64,000 bases of DNA, taken from the NCBI RefSeq assembly GCF_000972845.2, contig NC_040028.1, positions 13,390,871 through 13,454,870 of the forward strand, written 5' to 3'. A program made the position numbers and the translations under genes. Position 1 is the first letter of the stretch. Each line of letters begins with the position of its first letter. This stretch comes from Larimichthys crocea. Lineage: Eukaryota > Chordata > Actinopteri > Sciaenidae. Below the pieces are notes generated by a model that worked only from the letters and a program-made list of their open reading frames with translations, had not been told where the DNA came from and did no database searches. Shown here one piece after another: positions 18,442-32,300 of the stretch.

Positions 18442-20038
18442 ATTTAACTGTTTATAAACTCAAAGGCCAGCTCTCAGACTATGTTGCATGCAATATGACG
18501 AGCTTCATTACTTAAAGTGTGTATTCCCTTTTATGCATCTTTGCATTGCCACAACTGGTATAAAAATTTAAAATCTTAAATTGTCTTTTAGTACTTTTCA
18601 CATCAACCGTTTCTTAATCCGATGATCCCAGTATGTTCACACATTGGCTCATATAAAGAGGACAGCTGAGTAACCATGAAGTGTTTGGTTCTATGCACTG
18701 CTATATGCATGAAATGATATAACCACCCAGAGGTGTGTTAATGTGGGAAACCATAATGCAATCCTGTCAGCGCTTATTTGAAAATAGGCCTATGCAGAAT
18801 ATAATTTGTCACATAAATTCTAAAAATGTCAAAGAGATTGCAGTATGTTTTGCATCATTGTGGCTGGTGGTGGAGGCAGGCGAGTGATTCTTATGTTTTT
18901 AATCGTTTTCTGGGATAATTTATGAAAGCAGGCTTGTATTCATGAACACAGGCCTGGGGGTGCATTGTAAACAAGGTGGGGGAAGGGAGACAGAGGAGAT
19001 GGATGGATGGCCGACTGAATGATAAACAGTTTGTTGGTTTCCACTTTACATTCCTCGTCCTGCTTATGTTACACGTTTCTGTCATGTCATGTTTGTGTTG
19101 ACGGATTAACCCCGATGGGTTTAAATGCTGCACTCAGGCCTTTTTCACAGCAGACTTATTAACTTGTCATAGTAAGTAAAAACACAAGCGTTACTAATAA
19201 CATTAGTGATGGTTCTGTTCTATGCAAGTGTACCAGTGAGTCAGCATGCACAACACGAGGACCCTGACACAGAAGCAGTTAAATGGATTTCAGCCGTCAT
19301 CATTTTTATTATTCGCGTTTCTGTTGTTCCACTTTGACAAGCCAAAAAAGTCAACCAAACAACCTGTTTCTCAGATCGTTCTCTCCAGTAAAGGATGAAA
19401 ATATTTCATTTTCTGATTCATTTAACTCACACAGCTGACAAAGCATTTCATAACCAATATAATGTCCAGTTTTAAGATGTACTGGAGAAAGAAAAGAACC
19501 CATGTTTGAGCTTGCTGAAACCATTTCTTCCGGGCAGATTCAATTAAAAGAAAAACTCTAATACTGTGCTATTTGTGGCTATTTAATTTACAGGTGGTAT
19601 AAGCAACCTAACCAACTATACCTATGTGTACTGTGACATGGCAGAATGTGCTTTTGTGTGTAAATTATCTTTGTAAAATGTCTAAAAATACAACAGCAAC
19701 TGTGTGTGTTCATACATGAGCCTTTTTGTTTGGATCAAAAGACTCCACAAACAATATCTGCTCATCCCCATGCCAAGAAAGTACTTGACGATAGCCTTGT
19801 CTTCACAGTGTGCCGACCCTTATATTCTCTGTAATGCTCATGCTGTTAGCACACGCCTTTGATACCATCTGCGTATGAAGTTCAGAGCCCTCTTCGGCTC
19901 TGTTTGAGGAGCGGAGCAGTTGGTGGTCTTCTGACTTGCAGACATGGTGCATTTCTATGCCAGTGTCTGCCCATTCCCAGCCATCTGAGGGGGCTGCGCT
20001 GACCTCGCGACACCCACCACACTGCTGAGAAAACACAG

Positions 20039-20063
20039 CACACACACACACACACACACACAC
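20039..20063. repeat. CA microsatellite
   Basis: Perfect CA tract in the dapl1-tanc1 spacer. Confidence 0.92.
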
Positions 20064-20789
20064 TGACTGTATAACACCGCCTCACACAGAGGAGTGGGTT
20101 GACACAGTCGATGTGGTTTGTAGCCCGAAAATGTGCTTTTAAGTATGCAGGTTTATTGTGCAATAATTCAGTATCTTCTCGTATCGCAGAATAAACAATA
20201 CAGAATAACAAAGACCAACACAAAGATTTATGATGGTACACTTCTTCATTTTGCACATGAAACAGCCTGCATAAAATATTGTTACCTCATGAGGTCACCA
20301 AAGACTAAGGTGTACTCTAAACTTTACTGGCCAGGACAAGAACAGTCTAGAAAGCCTCGCAACATATTTTATTATTATAATCCAGCATCCAGCTGATCAT
20401 TCATTTCCATTATTTTTTGTAGCTTCTGCATGATTAGAAGTCCATTAGATAGTGTTTTGTACACCTGCACACTAGGAATATTAGCCTCTCCGGGGAACAT
20501 TTAAATGAAGTTATATGCTGAGATATATTTGTAGATGCTGAGGTCAAGATGGACTCAGATCCAGCAGTGAGCTACTGAATGACATCCTTCCTTTAACAGC
20601 CACTAATACAAACTTAAATTAATTAGGCTGAATTTACATAAAAGCTTTGACTTATATTTCAACCCGTCTTCTTCTAATGCACGTCAACAAGGAGGAAGCT
20701 ACACTGTTTACCAGATTAACAGTGAGACCACTTGTAATTCGCACAGATTCACTCTGAGTCTTTACTTAAATAAAAAAATATATATATCA

Positions 20790-21036
20790 CAATGTATGAA
20801 TACTGTATTTGGGCTACATAAGAGTATGTAGACGTATCGGCAGCAAAATGAAAGCATTAATAGTATAAGTGCTCGTTATAAAGTGATAAATCTTTGATGC
20901 AAAGCAGCATTTTAATGTTGTAGCCAGTCCAGGTGGTGCCATGTTACTTTATATGTCCTTGAATAATTTAATGTAGCAATACATCATGCTTTATGAGCTT
21001 CTTTATATCTTGCGTGTAAAGCAGAGTAGCAACTAA
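20790..21036 (+). mobile_element. Degenerate teleost interspersed repeat (dapl1-tanc1 spacer)
   Basis: Motifs in order: CGGCAGCAAAATGAAAG, AGTATAAGTGCTCGTTATAA, GCAGCATTTTAATGTTGTAG, ACATCATGCTTTATGAGCTT. They correspond to the body of an abundant fish element of the type 'cagcaaaatgtacttaaag... gcagcattttactgttgtag'. Non-coding; the termini are not clear. Confidence 0.5.
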
Positions 21037-21119
21037 CAAAGACATGAGATTAATATATGGGGTAAAGTTACAATGTAATAATATACTTTGATCTGAAATA
21101 GGGGAACTATTCTTAGCCA

Positions 21120-21362
21120 TTATCGATAAATCTATCTATATCTATAATATTTGTTTGATAAGTTGATTAGTCCATAAAATGACAGAAAATGAAAGGATAA
21201 ATGATGATAAGACATCTTCAGACTGCTTGTTTTGTCCAAAAGATGTTTGTTTTCCAGTAAATGCTGACATTTTAGAAGCTGGAATCAGAAAATGTTTGGC
21301 AACGATAATACCAATTATCACAATTGTTGTCATTTTTATTGATTAATCAGCTAATTGTTTTA
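21120..21362 (+). mobile_element. Degenerate teleost interspersed repeat, second family
   Basis: GTTGATTAGTCCATAAAATG, CTTGTTTTGTCCAAAAGATG and TTTAGAAGCTGGAATCAGAA with TTGATTAATCAGCTAATTGT follow the layout of a familiar high-copy fish repeat with ATTAATCGATTA-type ends. A copy in the opposite orientation lies at 22925-23360. Confidence 0.5.
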
Positions 21363-22329
21363 CTTCTTCTAGTGTAAAGCTGCAGAAAATGGAAAACAGG
21401 CATAATGCAGCCTGTCAGAATTGTGAGTGCGGTACTTGTGTAAATGTTTGTTGGTACTTTGCCTCTGGATTCAGGTAGTTTCCAGCTTCATTGTTAATTT
21501 AGTACAATTAAAGTGAGGATTAAACATGTTTAATATAATAATAAACAGGAGATGTATGCTTAATGGTGGCCTGTAAATGAAATGCTGGGACACCTCAGTG
21601 TATTTAGGCTGATTCTAGTGTTTTTAAGACTCAATTTCACTACTTGGCCACCAGAACAAACAAATAAACAAAGGATTTAGTCATTCTCAACCAGGAATGT
21701 ATTACTAGCAGCGCTGTGAGGGCTTTGCAAGACTTTTAATTTGGGAAATAAAAAACGTAATGCTTTAAAGTGGGACAGATTAATCAGCACTAAGGCCAAT
21801 AACTGAGCTTTCAATTGCATCTCAAGGCTCGTTCTCACTTTCATCACTGTCACACACTTTAATTTTATGAGTTGATAATTTCCTGGAAAAAAACAAAACA
21901 AAACAAACCCCAAAACAAAACAAACAAACTCCAGCAGGTAATCTGGTATTTATCACAGACAAAACAAAGACAAAACTGTGAGGCAGTTATTTTAGTTAGA
22001 AATTTTAATTAGCTGTGTTGAGATTACTGGCAGGAAATTCCCTGAAAGAACTTGCAGAAGTCATAATTGAAGAGTCACCAGAGAGACTTTACTTTGCAGG
22101 AGGAATTTAAGGACTGTGTTCCTGTGCCAGACCCCCCTCCCTCCCCATCCATCCTTAAATTGCAACCCTGCAGCTTACAGTTGTCCTAATACATGTATCT
22201 TGCATCTGTAGCATCCTGTCACGTCCATGAGGCATGCACAGAGAAATGAGGAAGAAAAGGGAAAAAGGAGGAGGAAGGAAGGAAGGAGAGGGAGGGGGGA
22301 GTTTGTCTTGGTTCCCTGCCCTCCTCTGT

Positions 22330-22930
22330 TGATGTGCCTCCCTTTGCAGATGACCTCATGCGGGGAGGAGGGAGGAGGAGCCCAGCGTCCCGTAGCCTAC
22401 CTTTGGTGAATCAAGTGTGGACTGGAGTTCGTGTGGAGATACGCTGGGAAAAGACTGGGAAAACTTTTGTTGGTGTGTGGTACTTTCACATCCATGACAT
22501 TTATCAGGTAAAACAAAAAAATCCTTATATATTTATAAGTTTTGTGTCGACGCAGTTAAATCCTTGGAGGTCCACCGGCTCCGGGGGAAAAAAAAGAAAA
22601 AAAGTAAAGTCGTCCCAGTTTTAGTGTCAGTTTGTTGGGGAGGAATGTCGGGACATGCCCATTGAGTCAGCCGTCAACAGCAAACGGGAATGACAGCAGT
22701 TGTGTTTCATTGTGAAGTTATTCAGAGTTAAAGACTCTGTGGGCGAGTTGTTTTTTTAAAACGTCTCTACAGTTTATTGTTACCAGAACGTTGTGTTAAC
22801 GTTAGCGGAACGTTGAGTTAGCGTTAGCTTAGTTAAGGTAACGTTAACGGTTGGTTCGGTTGTCAACGGCAATCGAGTTGACCGTTGGTGTCTCACTTTA
22901 ACGTTACTTTGACACTATGGTTGATTATTG
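22330..22930 (+). promoter_or_regulatory. tanc1: Probable tanc1 promoter / CpG-rich region
   Basis: CpG dinucleotides become clearly denser from about 22340 to 22920 than in flanking DNA (hand impression, roughly two dozen in 22540-22920). The region has a CRE variant TGACCTCA (22349-22356), GA/GGAGG-rich sequence upstream, and a cluster of AACGTT palindromes at 22787-22905. It is the only CpG-island-like stretch between dapl1 and the first tanc1 coding exon. The exact start site is unknown, and the first exon is inferred to lie at its left edge. Confidence 0.45.
22400..22507 (+). other. tanc1: Candidate tanc1 non-coding first exon
   Basis: The coding exon at 34639 has its own acceptor upstream of the ATG, so at least one non-coding exon must lie further 5'. 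A good donor (TTATCAG|gtaaaa, 22507/22508) sits at the edge of the CpG-rich region and is the best candidate seen. The 5' boundary given is arbitrary. Other donors in 22.5-23 kb are possible. Confidence 0.35.
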
Positions 22931-23360
22931 AAGTGATCAGGCGATTAATCGATTAGATGAACGAATTACCCGCAGGTTAAAGATTATAACAGTGTTTGCT
23001 ATTTGAAATATAGCTGTAATTTACTGTGACTTATTTCAAATATCTTATTTCTCTGAACAACAGCCCCTAAATATTTAATGAGGTGATCCATTTTCATAGT
23101 CGGTTAATCGTTTTAAGTCAGTAATATCAAACAAAATGCCAATATTTCTTCTTAAAAGTGAGGATTTAGCTACTTTTCTCAGTTTTATATGATTATAAAT
23201 GTCATATTTTGGGGTTTTAGACTGTTGGCCATACAAAATAAGTATGGGGGATTGTGACAGGTGTTTTAGCTATATTAACAATTAATTAAATGAAAAATAT
23301 ATCAAACTAATCTATGGATTAATTGATAGTGTTAATATAGGTTGTTGCAGTCTTAGAGGA
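22925..23360 (-). mobile_element. Degenerate teleost interspersed repeat, second family, opposite orientation
   Basis: Contains GCGATTAATCGATTAGATGA and TCGGTTAATCGTTTTAAGTC. Later come AAGTGAGGATTTAGCTACTT, TTTTGGGGTTTTAGACTGTT and GGATTAATTGATAGTG. Read on the minus strand these follow the order of the 21120-21362 copy (tttgtcc..., ...tagaagct...). It lies just downstream of the predicted tanc1 promoter. Confidence 0.45.
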
Positions 23361-23583
23361 GTTCCCTATTAATAACATCACTGCAGAAAAGCCTACATTG
23401 CTTGTTATTACCTGTGTTTACAATAATGAACAAACATCCAAGTACTTTTGGAGACAGGTAATATTTATTGTGGAGTATAATCCTGCTCTCCAGGATGCAG
23501 ATGTTTAAAAAAAAAACAACCTTTTCTTATAACTGTGTGGTCTTGTTTGATGCTAATGTTAGTCTGTATTTTGTGATTGGATG

Positions 23584-23684
23584 CAGTGGTTTTCAAACCA
23601 GAACCCAACCCAGATATAGTAGCAGGCTTAAGGACTGTAATCTAGTCCACCCACATAGATTGAGTCATTGAAGTTTGACCACTG
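23584..23684. mobile_element. Possible short hAT-type MITE
   Basis: The left end CAGTGGTTTTCAAAC and right end GTTTGACCACTG are inverted repeats. They resemble the classic hAT terminal sequence CAGTGGTTCTCAAAC. Total length is about 101 bases. An 8-base target duplication is not evident, so decay or chance remains possible. Confidence 0.35.
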
Positions 23685-26600
23685 GCTCTATATGACATTT
23701 GCTGTTTTCAGCATATTTTCAATGGAGGAATCCCCTTTAGTATATCTCAGCCAGGTGCTTTGAAAATCAAAGGTCTGTTTTCCACCTTCTGAGAAATTGC
23801 TTGTAAATGTCAGGATGCGGCTTTGATCACCTTGAGCACATGAAGTCATCGATTCAAAGGCGCACCCTGAGCAAGTGCTGAAGTCTTCATAACCTCATAA
23901 CCCTTTTGGCGCTCTACCTTTGGCAGAACCTGCCAAAATATTTGATAGTTCCTTTGTCAAGGTACTTCTCTCAATTTGCCGCCAAAGGCTGTTCCACTGT
24001 ATATACAGTGTTGATTTCCATTTTAAACTCAACAGGTGGAACAGGCTGACAATCATGCTGATGGCCAGTTAACCTGGAGATAGCCCGTATTAACTTTCCA
24101 ACATAATTTCAGGCAATTTTACGCTGATTATGGAACCATTACTGTGGATTTACATGCCTCTATGCCAAGGCTAAAGCTACCCCAATTGTCTACCAACTGC
24201 AGGGTTTGAGATGTTTACACTGAAGAGCCCTCATCTTATTGAATGTGCCACAAAAGTTTGCCTCCCAGTCTCGACAGACCCTGGTTCCCATGGTCCCTGG
24301 CCAGTTGGCCACTAAAACAGATGCTGGCATCAGAGTTGAATTGTTATGGCTGAGGAGGGAAAGTTATTGGAGCCAGTGACCTGTACAGACAGCATATTGA
24401 ATCATGCTGGTTGTTGATGATAATGATTTTGTACTTTTGAAAGGGGCTACTCATTGCAAAAGCACATGGTTTCAATAGAAAAGCCAGATTTTTGGAGATT
24501 AGCTGGGTTCAGGACCCTTACTGTCAGCATACTGTTTGACCACAATTGTTATTGAATGAATCCTGAATGTTGTGGGATTCTGGGGGTCTGGGTATTTCAG
24601 GACACTGGATGCCACAAACCAAACCTGACCACATATCGACCCTAATATAATGTCCTATAACACTCACACATAAACTAGCCTATATGGGAAGTTTTAAGTG
24701 GTGTGTTTGGCTGGTATGAAGGCTGTCATTCAAAGCTCTGGTAAATCTCTGGCTTTGTCATAGTAGATATTGGATTTATAGTTGATATGAATTTGGAAAC
24801 TTCCGTCTATCCGGTTATCGTGGGAACTCTCAAGAAAACCATCTCCTATGCCGTCTATATGTAACCCATCCTCATAATGTGTGTTATTTTGGCCAAGACA
24901 TTACATGTCAGAAATCACTGAGATGGTTTTAGGGCATGTTATGAAATAGGCGGTGTAACAGCAGAAGCAGTTACACCCCGAGCTCCTGCAACCTGAACAC
25001 CTGAGCAGAGGTTGTTGTGCACTGTTTTGTGTTTCATGCCCCCCACAATCTCACTGAAGGGATCACACTGCAAAAGTATGGTATTATCTTTTTACTCTTT
25101 ATTTTTCTGCTATAAAATAAGCATGTGACAAACATCCAATAGAAGTTCTAGATATTTACCATCAGGCAAAGGAATCATGTTTCATTCTCAACGTTGGTAT
25201 GAAGATCATACACAAGCCTACTGGCAAAGTGAATTACCTCAGGTTTCTTAAAGTCTTCTGATAATTTCTGCATCAAAATGCTTACCTTACCACTTATAAT
25301 TGCTCCATTTCCCCCCTCAGGTCATGTATTCAAATGTTACAGGATGACAGCCATGATTTATCTTTGAATTTCAGTGCCAACGTTGGCTAGTGTCCTAGCA
25401 TGAGGCAATCTCCTGAATTACTCACCAACAACTGGTTTATCCTAACAAAACCACAGCGTTTTCTGTACTGTGAGCAAGTGTATGTGTGTTTTCAAAGTCT
25501 ACAGTACGCACGTGCATATGTGCGCTCATGTTTGCTTTGCGTATATGTATCTAAAGCACATGTGTGTGTTAGGAAAGTGCTTCTTAGAAACAGATGTTAC
25601 TCATTTACATTGCTGTCAAGCCTTTTTGAAAGCTCCACAGACTGACAGACGGACAGACGGAGAGAGAGAGAGAGATTCAGAGTGCCTCAAAAAATGTGTG
25701 AAATTCAATATTTGTGACAAGCTGCTTACAAAGAATTCATTTTGTGATTAATTTAGTTGACACTGGCAAAATGAAAAGACGAATTACTGCTCTTTCCTCT
25801 GCGTCATGATTATTTGAGCTTTGGCAGCAAGTGCAGCTGTAGCAGCTACTGAAAAGTACCTCTTCATTCACAGCAGACACACAAATTTAACTACATTGAC
25901 AGATTTGATAGGCAGATTTAATATGGCTTCTGCGTTATGTCTCCTGTAGGCTATACACAGTCTGATTTTGGGTTTATATTCAATAAAATGCCACTGAGGA
26001 CCGACCGTATGTGGGGAAGACTTTAAGGTCAGGTTAAAATGCTCAATCTGAGGTGTGCACCCTCACAGACTTACAGTAAACTGACTGAATAAAAGAGTGT
26101 AAGGTCTCAACACTTTGTGAAGGCATCTCTAAGGCAAATGCAGCGTGAAGCTCATATTTCATAAGTAGTTTAAAACAATCGTAGTCTTTGTTGTTTTTAC
26201 TCTGCCTTTAAGCAAAATGTTACTGTCAGACCAAATCAATGTATTTATTAGTTCCCATTATAACATCATAAGACAAACAAATAGTTCTGGTTAGTGGCAT
26301 GTTTACACTCACAGGGAATTTTCCCTCCATGTTTTGTTAATGTTTTTTATTAGTGTTATTATTCATGCTGAAATTACACTGTCATCACCATTTTAACACC
26401 GCAACACTTATGCTTTATGGGTTTTCTTTCTTGAGCAAAGCCCTTAAGCACGTTGCAATTTTTCACAGTGGGGATTTAGCAGTCTGTGTACTATATCCAA
26501 CTCGATGTATTCCCGTCATTACAATGAATTGGTGAAACAAATTTGATCTGGGTTTGTATCCCAGTTAGATATGTCACTTTTGTATCTGTCTAGACTTTAA

Positions 26601-29080
26601 CTCAGTCTGTAAAAGTCAGTGTGATAGCTATACCTGTGTGGGGTCTCTACATCTATTAAGTGTGGCTGAAATCCTGACTCATGAAGCATAAAAAAAATCA
26701 GTGGACTCTAATTCTATAGTAAGTCTTGGTGATTCATTTATATGTGACCCTCTGACCGACAAATCTTAGCGCGAGGCGAATCTCTCGCAGTGTATGCAGG
26801 AACTTCCTGTAGACTTTAAACACTACTTGTTAATGTTTTACCTTTAATCAAATACCAGGCTTCCTGGGAGGCAAACCTCGAACTGAAAGTAGCAACAGTG
26901 GTTCAGCTTTTTATTTATTCCTCAATCCAGATGTTCATTAACACTTGATTGCTGTAAATGAGTGATAAGATAGAAGTTTCAGCAGTGATAGAAGGAGCTA
27001 ATGACTGTAACTCTGATGAGATGATTGTTGTTACTCAACATAAATCTGTTACTGGCTGCTGATGATTATGAGGATGACAGAGGAGGGGTTGGGTGGTTGA
27101 TGATGTGATGCAAGGAGTGTGTCATTGTTGTGGAAAGACTTCTAACAAAAAAAAGAAAAGAGGAAAAGCTCAGAGTGGCGAAACTGGTTTGTGAAAGCTT
27201 AGAAAGCAGACCCACTGTACATGTTAACTCATCCATAAATCCATGTTATGATCTGTCAAGCTCAATTAATGTAGGTTATCTGCATGACTATGGTTGGCCT
27301 GGTTTTGGATTTTAATCTGGGTGTAACAAGGAGTGTGATATTTAGTTGGTGAGGATGTGCAATGTCTTGTCTTATTCCTAAATTCTAGTTTCAGGTTAGT
27401 TTCCAGAGCCCGGGGTGTAATTCAGAGCAGTGATTGCCCTCTAAAACCTGCCTCGACACTTCTGGAGCAACACTGCCGGGATATAAAAAGACACAAGTTT
27501 TCTTGTCGTCACTGCTGAGCCAGCATGTAGGTCTGGTGCGTCTGGATTTATTCATCTGTCATATTAGGAAAGATCAAGGACAAGTGGTCTCACAGGGTGA
27601 ATCTGTCTTTCCAAAATGACATTTCTTTTCCCATGGCAGTGTAATGAGTAGATCAGACTTGGTATCCCTTTTTAATTTCATGCTGAGCCATGTGGCTAGT
27701 CCTCCTTATTAAGAAACTAGCTGGCTTTGCCCCAAGCTGGAACTTTAAATGCTCCATGTCTCTGATGAGACAATATCACCACTAGGTAAAAGTAAATAAT
27801 TACAGAGGTCTTAGAGTAAATACCAGCCTGTTAGCCCTGAATGTCTTATCAGACAGATGAGCCAGCTGCATGATCATGTTTATGAATGCTACCATGTGTC
27901 ACGTCTGTAATAAAGTTGTTGTGCTGTTTCCAGAACACAATACTACTGATGAAAGTCTCAATTTTCCACAGTATATAATCATTACAATATGCTCTAGTAA
28001 AAAACCCCAAACAAAGGCATCACTTTTCTAGATATCTAGTGACTCTTTTTAATTCCTGAAACTTTTTAGGAACCCGCAAACTTTTAGGATCCTTCGGGGC
28101 GACAGTTCATGTTTGCATTGTTGAGTGTTGTGGAATGGTTAAACACAAGCCTTGAGGCCGCTATAACCCAGCATACAGCATTCATTCAGACTAAATGGCA
28201 ACTGGAGAGCGCTGGTTGGTTCACATATTAAAGCAGTTTGTGACCGGTGTTCCTCTTTGTTCAGGCAGTTAATGTGTGGCATGTGTTTTTGACAATTTGG
28301 CTCCAATTATTTGGCCTTCCTACAGCCCTGTTATCTGTCTCACATTACTTGGAACTCAAGCATCAAGGTGCTGTCTGCCAGACGTCTTCTATTGCTTACA
28401 AATGCTGCTAATTGGCATTCAAGAAATGCCTTAAAGAATGAAACACTGGTGCTGCACACACTGACTGCCTTTATTTGACTTCTGAAATACAGTGTTTGGT
28501 GCATATTCTTGTGCAGTTTAGGCTGCCAACATACACAATACGCTGATTTTGGTGATTAGGCACCAGTTTCAGTTTGTAACTCTGATTATGTACTGTTTAT
28601 GTACTGTTGCATCACTTTTTCTACCTTTTGTCTAAAGTGTGTTGATTTTGGGTCAAGTGATTTATTTATTTTGCACCAAAAAAAGTTGCTCTCTATAACA
28701 GGTAGACATGCCTGACCGATCTGTTGCTGGGTTGCAGGCTTGTCAAACAATACATGCTGGTTGTAGTATTATATTAACAAGGTAAACATTGCCTTTGCTC
28801 TGTAAAGTTAGATATTAGTGTTCCAAGATATTTCCCTTTTTTGCTCTATATAAGACGAAAACCTGCTTCTCAATAGGGATGCAATGCTTATAGATTTTAC
28901 ATTTATAATTAATTTACATGACTAGGGATGTATAATATCTCATTTGCATTTTTTGTTTGTTTGTTTATAGTTTTAGTAAGAAGCATGTTGAGGATATCTC
29001 TTATGCAGGTGATAAGCCTTTGAGGGGATTACATGCCGTTTTGGTGAGCGTCAAATTTATAATGTATAATGCCCTTTTCC

Positions 29081-29355
29081 TCGCTGGTTCAATTTCTGGC
29101 TCCCATAGTCCAGTTGAAGTGTCATTGGACAAGATACCGAACCCCAAATTGATCTTGATGGCTGTGCCATTGGTATGTGAGTATGTATGGGTGAGCTTTG
29201 TATTATTGTGAGCACTATATCGCTCCTGATGAGCAGCATCTTACATGGCAGCCTCTGTCATCAGTCTATAAATGTGTGCGTGAATAGGTGATTGTGACAA
29301 GTAAGTAGTTGGTAGAGTAGAAAATTGTAGTATAAACCAAACTCCATTTACTTAA
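29081..29355 (+). mobile_element. SINE-like teleost repeat in tanc1 5' intron
   Basis: Opens with a B-box-like GGTTCAATTTC. It continues with AAGTGTCATTGGACAAGATA, ACCCCAAATTGATCTTGATG, CTGATGAGCAGCATCTTACA and CATCAGTCTATAAATGTGTG, and ends in ACTCCATTTACTTA. This motif order is familiar from very abundant fish repeats (...aagtgtccttggacaagacac...). The shorter copy at 2056-2190 shares it. Degenerate, non-coding. Confidence 0.6.
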
Positions 29356-32300
29356 CTATTCCTGCTTTGTTTCTGTTAGTTTCTGTTAGACTGAAAGGCC
29401 ATCTCTTAACTCATCCCTGCTTTTCATTGACACCTTTTAAACAATGGTTAATAGTGAAGACGGTTAATCACTGAATCCCTACTTCTCATAGGCAGACCAA
29501 CTTGCAAAATTAACTTTTCAATAGATTACTATCTTTTTTTTCTTTTTGGCTGGCAAGTGACGCAAATCTACCAGCCACTCGCATATTTTACCAGCTTTTT
29601 GCTGGTGGATGATGCAAATTTTGTGCCCTGTGGAGGGCTGTGCAGGAAACAGTTGAGTCAAACCAGTAGACTAATTACATAAAAATGTCTGTTCTTTTGT
29701 TATTTCCCTTCCACTCATGTTAGTGTGAATAACAACTTTTGTTGACAATGGCCGACACTGAGACTGTGCTGTCCTCCATACCTACCCCCTACACTTCCTC
29801 CTTCAAGGGTTTGTTAGCAAACTTCCCATTGTTCATGGACCACTTGAACTCACCGTCCAGACCGGGCCTGTTTCCTGCTCTCGAACAAAAGAATAGATAA
29901 TTATGGAGTTCACAGGAGGATTTTGAAATATCTGATAACTTCTTGTCGGTGTTTTAATAAAACAAGTTGAAGGTCAGCCTGTGGTGAGAACTTCCATGTT
30001 GCTATGACAACAGTGTGGAAATCTGAGAGTGATCATTCACATAAAATTAGTTGGTGAAGAGAGCTGGCAGGGCGTTTCGACAGTGCTTTGGGTGGAAAAT
30101 AGCTGTTTGCTGCAGTCGCAGAGGAGTGGTGAAGCTGATCTGGGCTTAAGGGTGCTCTCTCTATTGTGTGCCACCTAACAGAGGACAAAGCAGGTCGTAA
30201 CTCACCAACCGCCAATGTATGTGAAATGCTTCCCTGCCAGAGGCAATTGGGTCAAACAATCTTGTTTCCGTACTATATATAGCTGTCTTCTCAGATGACT
30301 GTGGTATAGCTAGATGGCCCCATTAACCACATGTCACATCAGCATTGTGCAGGTGAGGATCTTTTCTTTGAACTCTATCAAGTCAGGAGTGACCTGGAAA
30401 AACATACATGTTGATAACCCGAAGAACCCCTAACCACCCTGGTTTCCAATTTCTCTCCAGTGAAAGGAAACCGTTTTACATTGTACCACAAACTGGAGTC
30501 CTTTTTTATTGTTGCCTTGAGCTGTTCCAGGGTAACAGACAGCCCACATGTGAAGGTCAAAGAACTGACATATGCCTGGTTGAAAATGCCATCAGCGGGG
30601 GAAACATTGTTAATGCTTCATGTTATTGCTCAAATACACTGATAAGGTCTTTGGTGTGTATTCCTCCAGTTGCTTGGGGCATTTTGAAGACCGTTAAGGA
30701 CTTTTGATTGCTAGGCTATTGGTCTCTTGACATAAATGAAGAGGCAAGTACCACAGGCACAATACTCTTCTGTTTCTCTGGGACTTTGCTTACTCTTTCG
30801 GTGTCTTGCACCGAACAAATGTGAATATTTTGTCCATTCAACCAGTGTGTGTCCACAAAGACCCGTGAGCCACTGTGGGGATTTCACTTCTCTGTTTTAA
30901 TATTGAGAGGCCCCTTCTAAGGGGGCCACGCTTTGAGGCTGATATCCAAACACAGCTTAAGAGCACTGGGATGGACCTGACTTTGAGGGCTTGAGGAATC
31001 TTCATGCCCTTCTTATACATACATAGTACATACCATGCAGTCCATTCCTCTCCTCTCCTCTCTTAGGAGACTTTCTTACAAAGGTCACAGTTATATCCCT
31101 ACTACAGCTTTAAGCGTAGCTGCATTTCACATTGTTTGTGGTGCCTTTGCTATCGTAGGATCCGCACTTCCTCACATCTATCTCCAATAAAAACAGCCCG
31201 AGGCTCAGGCACAAACAACAGTATTGTCGTCACACCTGTTTCAGATCATGTTTTTGACTTGATGAAGATACTCAGAATAAAATTGTCTCCTCAGGGCATG
31301 AATGCTCAAGGGGTCTGGGTGTTTAGCAACATCTGCAAAATCCCACTTATACCTATGATCATGAACGTTTTACTAACTGGACCATATCCCTAATATTCAG
31401 GTCATTTGAAGAGAAGCGTTACTCCTCTAGAGCAACAGGCATCCTTGGAGTCAGTCCAATAAAATCTATCTTGATCCATGACCATCCAAAGCTTTTGCAA
31501 TCTAGTGACATAGTTGACTGTTGAGTTGGCAAGAATGTGTCTTGTGAGGAAAAATATCACACTGCTATAGTATGTAGCACTGGTTCTACATTGTGGCTCA
31601 CAGATGTGTTTTCCTTTTCAATAGATTTCGGTCGATCTGAGTACCGAATTTCAACAGTTACATACTGCTAACCCTATGTCGTATGGCCTGGCTCAGGTTA
31701 AACTCTTTTTAAAAATATGAACAAACACTGTCACAAAATGTGTTTCACCCACCTTAAAAGCATACCACGGGATAAAAAGTGATGACTGTAGATGATGGCA
31801 CATGAGGTGGTGTCTCATTCCCACAGTGTGTATTGACTGTGTGTGTCCGGTGGCTGTGATGGGGGAGGAGGGGGATGGAAGGAATTTGTCATGTTGGCTT
31901 TTGGAGTTTCAAGAGGGCGTTTCTCATTTCCTTTGGGCTAACCTGGGTGATGTTTATTGTTACTGTGGAGATGGGCAGCCAGCTCCCACACAGCAGTGCG
32001 CCAGGCTAACACACTTCATTATGCTTAAACAAAAACTAAACTAGACTATTCTATAGAGATATTGATAGACACAGTCCTCAGATCAGTTTCCTGCTGCATC
32101 ACACCTGGTGTTTACCTTGCTGTCATGTTCTTTTGATGTCATTGGATAAGCACCTGAGGACTGGATTCAGACACCTGTGCATTCTTGAGCATTAGACTGA
32201 ATCCAGTTCCTGAAGTGCTGTTCTGTGCTTTATCCCACCATCTAATCTCCCTGTTATTATATCAATATTTAAATAAAAAGGACATAAACATACCGGACTT

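Larger units (their letters stand above)
18191..22329. other. dapl1-tanc1 intergenic region
   Basis: Holds the CTCF-type motif, a CA repeat, two degenerate interspersed repeats, and a polypurine GGAAG-rich patch (22230-22300) near the presumed tanc1 promoter. No gene is recognised on either strand. Confidence 0.65.
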
